This document shows positions 1 through 6,355 of a stretch of DNA of 6,355 nt, piece after piece. How positions within the stretch are numbered: position 1 is the stretch's first letter; each line of letters starts with the position of its first letter. Under the pieces are notes generated by a model, which saw only the letters and a program-made list of their open reading frames with translations, was not told where the DNA came from and did not search any database. The position numbers and the translations under genes are program-made. Source of the DNA: Microcella sp. (GTDB taxonomy: Bacteria > Actinomycetota > Actinomycetes > Actinomycetales > Microbacteriaceae); NCBI GenBank assembly GCA_020216895.1, contig JAIWOM010000087.1, positions 1 to 6,355 of the forward strand, given 5' to 3'.

Positions 1-1
1 C

Positions 2-1153
2 GACCCGAACGGGGCAGAGGGGGAAACCACCCTGCCGCTGCTGACCGCCGCCGAGGTGCGGGTCGCGCAGGCCGAGGCTCGCGCGATGGCCCTCGACGAG
101 CAGCTCGCCCTCGCCCGGCAGCGGGATGCGGAGCGCGAGTCGCGCGAGAAGCAGGAGGGTCGCGTGCTCGAGGCGCTAGCGCCCGTCGCCCAGACCCTGC
201 GCGCCATGCAGCAGAAGGTCGATGAGCTGGAGCAGCAGCGTAGCCGCCAGCACGGCGAGCTGAGCCAGCAGCTGCGCGCGGCCACCGAGGCGGAGGATCG
301 CCTGCGCGCGACGGCCGAGCAGCTCGCCAGCGCGCTCAGCAACAATGCGACCCGGGGTGTGTGGGGCGAGACGCAGCTGCGATCGCTCGTCGAGTCGGCG
401 GGCCTCATCAACCGCGTCGACTTCCTCACCCAGCAGTCGATCGACGCCGACGGCAGCGCGCGCCGCCCCGACATGGTTCTGACGCTGCCGGGCGGCAAGG
501 CGATCGCGGTCGACGCGAAGGTGCCCTACAACAGCTACATCGAGGCCAGCGCGATCCCCGCGACAGCCGATCCGGCCGAGCAGGCGCGCAAGGCGGGCCT
601 GCTCGCCGAGCACGCGAAGCGCGTCAAGGCGCACGTCGACCAGCTGTCGGCGAAGAACTACTTCACGGGCCTGGATGCGAGCCCCGAGTTCACGATCGCG
701 TTCATCCCGAACGAGCCGCTGCTCGCGGCCGCGCTCGAAAAGGATCCGATGCTCCTCGAGTACGCGTTCAGCAAGCGCATCGCGCTCGCGAGCCCGGTGA
801 GCCTGTGGGCGGTGCTCAAGACGGTGGCTTTCACCTGGCAGCAGGAGGTGCTGACGGACGAGGCGAAGCAGCTATTCGACCTCTCGAAAGAGCTCTACGC
901 GCGGGTCGCGAAGCTCGCCGAGCACGCCGACGCGCTCGGCGGGGCGATCGAGCGCAGCGTCAAGGCCTACAACCAGTTCGCGAGCTCGCTCGAGACCCGG
1001 GTGCTCGTCACTGCCCGCCGGCTCGAGAATCTCGACGAGTCGAAGGTGATCCCCGCCCCGCGCATCATCGAGGAGCAGCCGCGGCAGCTCACGGCCGCCG
1101 AGCTGACGGAAGCCCTCGACCGAACCCTCGACGACGGGCCCGCACCGGAGTAG
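2..1153 (+). CDS. rmuC: DNA recombination protein RmuC, 5'-truncated by window edge
   Basis: RmuC family protein. The family is linked to limiting DNA rearrangement at inverted repeats and is predicted to have a PD-(D/E)XK nuclease-like core; its biochemical activity is poorly defined. Counting from the GTG at 56, residues about 1-95 are Ala/Glu/Gln/Arg-rich and look like coiled coil. The RmuC domain follows, with RGVWGE at 100-105, the RPD..LPGGK..VDAKVP block at 137-157 (candidate catalytic D139, D153 and K155), FIPNE at 216-220, and a Trp at 261 in the conserved helix before the C-terminal helical tail. The frame stays open to the left edge and the GTG at 56 has no Shine-Dalgarno, so the true start, with the N-terminal membrane anchor usual in this family, probably lies upstream. 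It ends with TAG, ten bases before the VOC gene, so the two are probably co-transcribed. Family assignment is firm; the 5' end is unknown. Confidence 0.93.
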   Translation, partial: DPNGAEGETTLPLLTAAEVRVAQAEARAMALDEQLALARQRDAERESREKQEGRVLEALAPVAQTLRAMQQKVDELEQQRSRQHGELSQQLRAATEAEDRLRATAEQLASALSNNATRGVWGETQLRSLVESAGLINRVDFLTQQSIDADGSARRPDMVLTLPGGKAIAVDAKVPYNSYIEASAIPATADPAEQARKAGLLAEHAKRVKAHVDQLSAKNYFTGLDASPEFTIAFIPNEPLLAAALEKDPMLLEYAFSKRIALASPVSLWAVLKTVAFTWQQEVLTDEAKQLFDLSKELYARVAKLAEHADALGGAIERSVKAYNQFASSLETRVLVTARRLENLDESKVIPAPRIIEEQPRQLTAAELTEALDRTLDDGPAPE

Positions 1154-1163
1154 CGTGCGGGCC

Positions 1164-1553
1164 ATGCCCGAGTACACCTTCGCCTTCGCTGGCTTCGCGG
1201 TGCCCGACATCGAGGCGGCCCACCGCTTCTACCGCGAGACGCTCGGGCTCGAGGTGACCGTGGAGGGCATGGGGCAGCTCTCGCTCGACCTCCCCGGCGG
1301 CGGCTGGGTGCTCATCTACCCGAAGCCCGACCACGTGCCGGCGACCTACACCGTGCTGAACCTCGAGGTGGCCGACATCGACGCCGCCGTCGACGAGCTC
1401 ACGGCCCGCGGCGTCGCGTTCACGCGCTACCCGGGCTTCGCGCACGATGATCGCGGAATCGTGCGCGGCATCGAGGCCGGGCAGGGCCCCGACATCGCCT
1501 GGTGCACCGACCCGGCCGGCAACATCATCGCGGTGCTGCAGAACGCCCTCTGA
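1164..1553 (+). CDS. VOC (glyoxalase/dioxygenase fold) family protein
   Basis: A 129-residue protein with the vicinal-oxygen-chelate fold, made of two beta-alpha-beta-beta-beta halves (about residues 5-54 and 61-127). Visible landmarks are VPDIEAAHRFYRETLGLEV at 13-31, YPKPDH at 52-57, TVLNLEVADIDAAVDEL at 63-79, and the closing DPAGNIIAVLQ at 116-126. The glutamate that often acts as C-terminal metal ligand in glyoxalase I (GN-x-hydrophobic-E) is Ala123 here, so a classic metal-dependent glyoxalase is doubtful. Substrate and reaction are unknown; binding or sequestering a small molecule is equally possible. I chose ATG 1164 because the protein starts naturally at MPEYTF. An in-frame GTG at 1155 would add three residues. 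A GGAG at 1147-1150, inside the end of rmuC, is the only plausible Shine-Dalgarno: 13 bases from the ATG (long) and 4 from the GTG (short), so the start is not fully settled. Confidence 0.88.
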   Translation: MPEYTFAFAGFAVPDIEAAHRFYRETLGLEVTVEGMGQLSLDLPGGGWVLIYPKPDHVPATYTVLNLEVADIDAAVDELTARGVAFTRYPGFAHDDRGIVRGIEAGQGPDIAWCTDPAGNIIAVLQNAL

Positions 1554-1567
1554 CGGCGCTGCCGTCA
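1551..1567 (+). terminator. Hairpin overlapping the VOC stop codon; possible weak terminator
   Basis: A perfect 7-bp inverted repeat with a 3-nt loop, TGACGGC-GCT-GCCGTCA, whose first three bases are the TGA stop of the VOC gene. No T-run follows (next bases CCAGTCCCTTTGG), so it is not a textbook intrinsic terminator, although U-less hairpins at gene ends are common in actinobacteria. It could mark the 3' end of the rmuC-VOC transcript or slow 3' decay. A second small stem can be drawn just after it (GGAGG at 1579-1583 with CCTCC at 1595-1599). The structure is read directly; the role is inferred. Confidence 0.45.
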
Positions 1568-1621
1568 CCAGTCCCTTTGGAGGGGTTCGACAGACCTCCG
1601 TGCCGAATGGGTGACGCGGGA

Positions 1622-1627
1622 TATCAT
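1622..1627 (+). promoter_or_regulatory. fadD: Candidate -10 hexamer for the fadD transcript
   Basis: TATCAT resembles the sigma-70-type -10 (TATAAT, 5 of 6) and stands out in an otherwise GC-rich gap 64 bases before the fadD ATG. No convincing -35 lies 16-19 bases upstream, where the sequence is GC-rich without a TTGACA-like hexamer. This is therefore a weak prediction, supported mainly by position and by the palindrome touching its 3' side. Confidence 0.3.
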
Positions 1628-1640
1628 GAAATGCGTTTCA
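1627..1640. promoter_or_regulatory. Operator-like near-palindrome upstream of fadD
   Basis: TGAAATGCGTTTCA is a 14-nt inverted repeat with 5-bp arms (TGAAA/TTTCA) and a GC centre; 12 of 14 positions match its own reverse complement. It overlaps the last base of the candidate -10, so a bound protein would block initiation. The arms resemble LacI-family/cre-type operators (TGWAANCGNTNWCA), but the central CG of that consensus is GC here, so the match is imperfect. A TetR-type fatty-acid regulator is an alternative. No regulator gene is visible in the window. Confidence 0.4.
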
Positions 1641-1690
1641 CCATCGTCGGTGCTCCCGCCGGCGGTGCCCCCTTCGGCGAAAGATCAACG

Positions 1691-3429
<1,739 letters not shown>

Positions 3430-3433
<4 letters not shown>

Positions 3434-4413
3434 TCTCGTCGCTCATCGTCTCCGCGCAGAGCCTCGCCACGCAGGCCCAGGTCAACCCCGACGAGGTCGT
3501 CACCGACTTCGAGCAGACGCTGCTGCTGATCATGGTCTTCGTGATCATGTTCGGCCTCGGCGCCGGCCTCACGCCGCGCGACTTCAAGCTCGCGCTCAAG
3601 CGCCCGCAGGGCCTCATCATCGGCTTCCTCACCCAGTTCGGCATCATGCCGCTGCTGGCGTTCGGGCTGATCATGCTCTTCCTGTTCCAGCTCGACCCGG
3701 CCTATGCGGTGCCCGTCGCCTTCGGCGCCCTGCTGATGGGCGCGGTGCCCGCCGGAACGACGTCGAACATCTTCACGTACTTCTCGAAGGGCAACCTCGC
3801 GCTGAGCGTGATCATGACGACCAACTCGACACTGTGGGCGATCCTGATGACCCCGCTCGCGCTTGCGATCTACGGCTCGTTCATCTTCACGCAGGAAGCG
3901 CAGCTGGAGATCCCGTTCACCAACATCGTGGCGACGCTCGTGCTGATGCTGCTGCTGCCGGTGATCGGCGGCATGATCCTGCGCCGCTACAGCGCCAACG
4001 TCGGCGCTGTCATGGAGCTGCTCGGCGGCCTGGTCGGGGTGTTCTTCATCCTCTTCCTCATGGCCACCTGGGTGCCGCGCAACTGGAACCTGCTGACGAC
4101 CACGCCGTGGCAGACCTACCTGGTGGCGATCGGCCTCGGCCTGTTCGGCATCTTCATCGCCTACGGCATCGCGCGGGCGATCCGGTTGCACCCGGCCAAC
4201 GCGCGCACGATCGGGCTCGAGACGGGCATCCAGAACGGCCCTCTCGCCATCGCGATCGTGCTCGCGACGTTCGCGGATGACCCCAACGTCGGGCTGATCC
4301 TGATCGTGCCGGCGCTGTACTCGCTGTTCATCGTGATCGTGTCGACGTTCGTGACCATTTGGTTCCGTCGGGCGAACATCGCGGCCGAGCAGAAGATCCC
4401 GAACCTGCTGTAG
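3430..4413 (+). CDS. BASS family (bile acid:sodium symporter-like) transporter
   Basis: A 327-residue polytopic membrane protein of the BASS/SBF family, which imports organic anions (bile acids, 2-keto acids, pantoate-like compounds) with sodium. About nine hydrophobic segments are visible, near residues 29-46, 61-86, 92-107, 124-148, 162-184, 196-214, 229-250, 266-281 and 286-311. The family signatures are GAVPAGTTSN at 104-113 and ETGIQNGPLA at 264-273. From memory of the bacterial ASBT structure from Neisseria, the sodium ligands map to S112, N113, S126, T130 and E264 (site 1) and Q69, E264 and Q268 (site 2). All are present, so sodium coupling looks intact. The usual PGG of the first signature reads PAG here. 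The start is GTG, overlapping the fadD stop by four bases behind AAGGGAG. The substrate cannot be read from sequence; the pairing with fadD suggests a carboxylate. A strong palindromic terminator follows the stop. Confidence 0.92.
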
Positions 4414-4424
4414 ACCGGGTTCAC

Positions 4425-4460
4425 ACGAAGGGGCAGGGCCGCGCGGCCCTGCCCCTTCGT
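4425..4460. terminator. Perfect 36-nt palindrome, likely bidirectional terminator
   Basis: An 18-nt arm beginning ACGAAGGGGCAG is followed at once by its exact reverse complement ending CTGCCCCTTCGT. With the central GCGC (4441-4444) as loop, this folds into a 16-bp GC-rich stem with no mismatch. It fills the 60-base gap between two convergent genes, 11 bases after the transporter stop and 13 bases past the ABC gene stop, and reads the same on both strands. It therefore probably ends both transcripts. No U-tract follows on either side, as is common in actinobacteria. The structure is directly visible; the termination role is inferred. Confidence 0.85.
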
Positions 4461-4473
4461 CATGAGTGCTGAT

Positions 4474-6355
4474 CTACGCGTCGCCCATCGGCGACGCGAA
4501 CTGCGCCTCGTACAGCCGCGCGTAGGCGCCGCCGGCGGCGAGCAGCTGCTCGTGCGTGCCCTGCTCGACGATGCGGCCGGCCTCCATCACCAGGATCAGG
4601 TCGGCGTCGCGGATGGTCGACAGGCGGTGGGCGATGACGAAGCTCGTGCGGTCGCGGCGCAGCGCAGTCATGGCGTGCTGCACGAGAACCTCGGTGCGGG
4701 TGTCGACCGAGCTGGTGGCCTCGTCGAGGATGAGCACGCTCGGCTGGGCGAGGAACGCCCGCGCGATGGTCAGCAGCTGCTTCTCGCCCGCGCTGAGGTT
4801 CGAGCCGTCGTCGTCGAGCACGGTGTCGTAGCCGTCGGGCAGGGCGCCCACGAACCGGTCGACGCTGGTGGCGCGGGCCGCGGCGACGATGTCGTCGAGC
4901 GACGCATCCGGTCGGCCGTAGGCGATGTTGTCGCGGATCGTGCCCGCGAACAGCCACGTGTCCTGCAGCACCATGCCCATGCGCGAGCGCAGGTCGTCGC
5001 GCGTCATCGTGGCGATGTCGACGCCGTCGAGCGTGATGCGGCCGCCGTCGAGCTCGTAGAACCGCATGATCAGGTTGACGAGCGTCGTCTTGCCGGCGCC
5101 GGTCGGCCCGACGATCGCGATCGTCTGGCCCGGCTCGGCGGTGAGCGACAGCCCGTCGATGAGCGGCACCTCGGGGTCGTAGCGGAACGACACCTCGTCG
5201 AACACCAGGCGCCCGGTCGCGGTCTGCGGCGTGGCCGCCGGATGCGGGTCAGCGCTCTGCTCGTCGGCGTCGAGCAGCTCGAACACGCGCTCGGCGCTCG
5301 CCACCCCCGACTGCAGCAGGTTCGCCATGGAGCCGAGCTGGCTGAGCGGCTGCGTGAACTGCCGCGAGTACTGGATGAACGCCTGCACGCCGCCGATGGT
5401 CATCGCTCCACTCGTGACGAGCAGGCCGCCGACGACGGCGATGGCGACGTAGACGAGGTTTCCGACGAACATGATCGCGGGCATGATGATGCCGCTCACG
5501 AACTGGGCGCCGAAGCTCGCGTCGAACAGCTGCGCGTTCTTCTCGCGGAACCGCTGCGCGACCTCCTGCTGCCGCCCGAACACCTTGACCAGGGCGTGGC
5601 CGGTGAAGGTCTCCTCGATCTGCCCGTTGAGCTCGCCGGTGTGCGCCCACTGCGCGGCGAACAGCGGCTGCGAGCGCTTGGCGATCATCGCCGTGATGAC
5701 GAGGGTCAGCGGCACGGTGATGAGCGACACGAGCGCGAGGATCGGCGAGATGACGAACATCATCACGATCACGCCGATGACGGTGAGCAGCGAGGTCAGC
5801 AGCTGGCTGAGGGTCTGCTGCAGCGTCTGGGCGATGTTGTCGACGTCGTTGGTGACGCGGCTGAGCACCTCGCCGCGCTGCACGCGGTCGAAGTAGGTCA
5901 GCGGCAGGCGGTCGAGCTTGCCCTGCACCTCCTCGCGCAGCCGGTAGACGATGCGCTGGGTGACCCCGGTCAGCAGGTAGGCCTGCAGCCAGGCGAACAC
6001 CGATGAGAAGACGTAGACCAGCAGAACGCCGCCGAGCACGAGGTGCAGCAGGTCGGTATCGATGCCGGATGCGGCGCTCGCGTCACCCGCTCCCCCGACG
6101 AAGGCGCCCTCGCCGAAGACGCCGTCGATGATCACGTTGGTCGCGAATCCGAGCAGGGCGGGCCCGACGACGGAGAGCACGACGCTGACGACGCCGAGCA
6201 CGATGACCACCCAGACGAGCCGCAGCTCGGGGCGCAGCCGCCCGATCAGTCGGCGGGCCGACGGGCCGAAGCTCGCCGCCTTCTCGGCGGGCATGCCGAT
6301 GCCGCCGCCCATCGGGCCGCCCATGGGCCCGCGTCGCATGCCGCCGGGAGGGCCC
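4474..6355 (-). CDS. ABC exporter half-transporter (TMD-NBD fusion), N-terminus off the window edge
   Basis: A type IV (MsbA/TM288-like) ABC exporter that uses ATP to move an unknown, probably lipophilic, substrate out of the cell. Numbering from the Met at 6339 (621 residues): the membrane domain spans about 41-325 with six helices and the conserved TYFDRVQRGEVLSRVTND stretch at 148-165. The ATPase domain has A-loop Y387, Walker A GPTGAGKT at 411-418, Q-loop Q459, signature LSAGE at 515-519, Walker B VLILDE at 535-540 with catalytic E540, D-loop SSVD at 543-546 and switch H571. All catalytic residues are present. The frame stays open past 6339 to the right edge, adding Gly/Pro codons, and Met 6339 lacks a Shine-Dalgarno. 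Its true start is therefore probably outside, in a Gly/Met/Pro-rich leader typical of actinobacterial members. Its LSAGE signature and intact E540 resemble the canonical half of heterodimeric exporters; the partner would lie upstream, beyond the edge. Substrate unknown. Confidence 0.93.
   Translation of the reverse strand, partial: GPPGGMRRGPMGGPMGGGIGMPAEKAASFGPSARRLIGRLRPELRLVWVVIVLGVVSVVLSVVGPALLGFATNVIIDGVFGEGAFVGGAGDASAASGIDTDLLHLVLGGVLLVYVFSSVFAWLQAYLLTGVTQRIVYRLREEVQGKLDRLPLTYFDRVQRGEVLSRVTNDVDNIAQTLQQTLSQLLTSLLTVIGVIVMMFVISPILALVSLITVPLTLVITAMIAKRSQPLFAAQWAHTGELNGQIEETFTGHALVKVFGRQQEVAQRFREKNAQLFDASFGAQFVSGIIMPAIMFVGNLVYVAIAVVGGLLVTSGAMTIGGVQAFIQYSRQFTQPLSQLGSMANLLQSGVASAERVFELLDADEQSADPHPAATPQTATGRLVFDEVSFRYDPEVPLIDGLSLTAEPGQTIAIVGPTGAGKTTLVNLIMRFYELDGGRITLDGVDIATMTRDDLRSRMGMVLQDTWLFAGTIRDNIAYGRPDASLDDIVAAARATSVDRFVGALPDGYDTVLDDDGSNLSAGEKQLLTIARAFLAQPSVLILDEATSSVDTRTEVLVQHAMTALRRDRTSFVIAHRLSTIRDADLILVMEAGRIVEQGTHEQLLAAGGAYARLYEAQFASPMGDA

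Noticed and set aside
56..58. GTG as the start of rmuC
   Set aside because: No Shine-Dalgarno precedes it, the frame is open to the window edge, and RmuC proteins normally have more N-terminal sequence.
1627..1640. Classical catabolite-responsive element (cre)
   Set aside because: The invariant central CG is GC here, so I call only an operator-like palindrome and not a cre.
1656..1665. CCGCCGGCGG palindrome in the fadD leader
   Set aside because: Short all-GC palindromes are expected by chance in DNA of this composition, and it has no clear stem-loop partner or position relative to the start.
1502..1690. N-terminal extension of fadD up to 1502, or starts at ATG 1607 or 1631
   Set aside because: Would run through the end of the VOC gene and the promoter-like region; homologues begin at the position matching ATG 1691.
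4462..6006. Long plus-strand open frame (514 codons) opposite the ABC exporter
   Set aside because: Composition is the reverse shadow of the exporter (Arg/Asp/His/Val-rich) with no recognisable domain; the minus strand encodes a fully conserved ABC protein.

Overview
This window is a GC-rich chromosomal stretch. Its codons end almost always in G or C, GTG is used as a start, genes are tightly packed, and the intergenic hairpins lack U-tracts. That fits a high-GC Gram-positive actinobacterium. The RmuC, VOC and ABC-exporter variants seen here resemble those of Microbacteriaceae such as Microbacterium-like genera. The family-level guess rests on remembered sequence style, not on a search.

Layout, left to right. 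(1) The 3' part of rmuC on the + strand is cut by the left edge and contains the whole RmuC domain. (2) Ten bases downstream is a small VOC/glyoxalase-fold gene, probably in the same transcript, whose stop codon begins a 7-bp hairpin. (3) A gap of about 137 bases holds that hairpin, a weak -10-like hexamer and a 14-nt near-palindrome that looks like an operator. It appears to be the control region of the next unit. (4) A two-gene unit follows: a FadD-type long-chain acyl-CoA synthetase and a BASS-family (bile acid:sodium symporter) transporter. They overlap by 4 bases (GTGA), so translation is probably coupled. (5) A perfect 36-nt palindrome separates this unit from a convergent minus-strand gene and probably acts as a two-way terminator. 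(6) That gene encodes a full half-transporter ABC exporter (TMD-NBD) whose N-terminus runs off the right edge.

How the genes may work together: the coupled fadD/BASS pair is the one arrangement that suggests joint function. The transporter could import a carboxylate, or a related amphipathic anion, with sodium, and the ligase could then trap and activate it as a CoA thioester. This is inference, since the natural substrate cannot be read from the sequence. The RmuC/VOC pair shows only proximity. The ABC exporter looks like the catalytically canonical half of a heterodimer whose partner would lie just past the right edge.

I see no RNA genes, CRISPR array, mobile element, phage gene or defence system, and no previously undescribed system. 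All five genes belong to known families, and no stretch over 300 bases lacks a gene.
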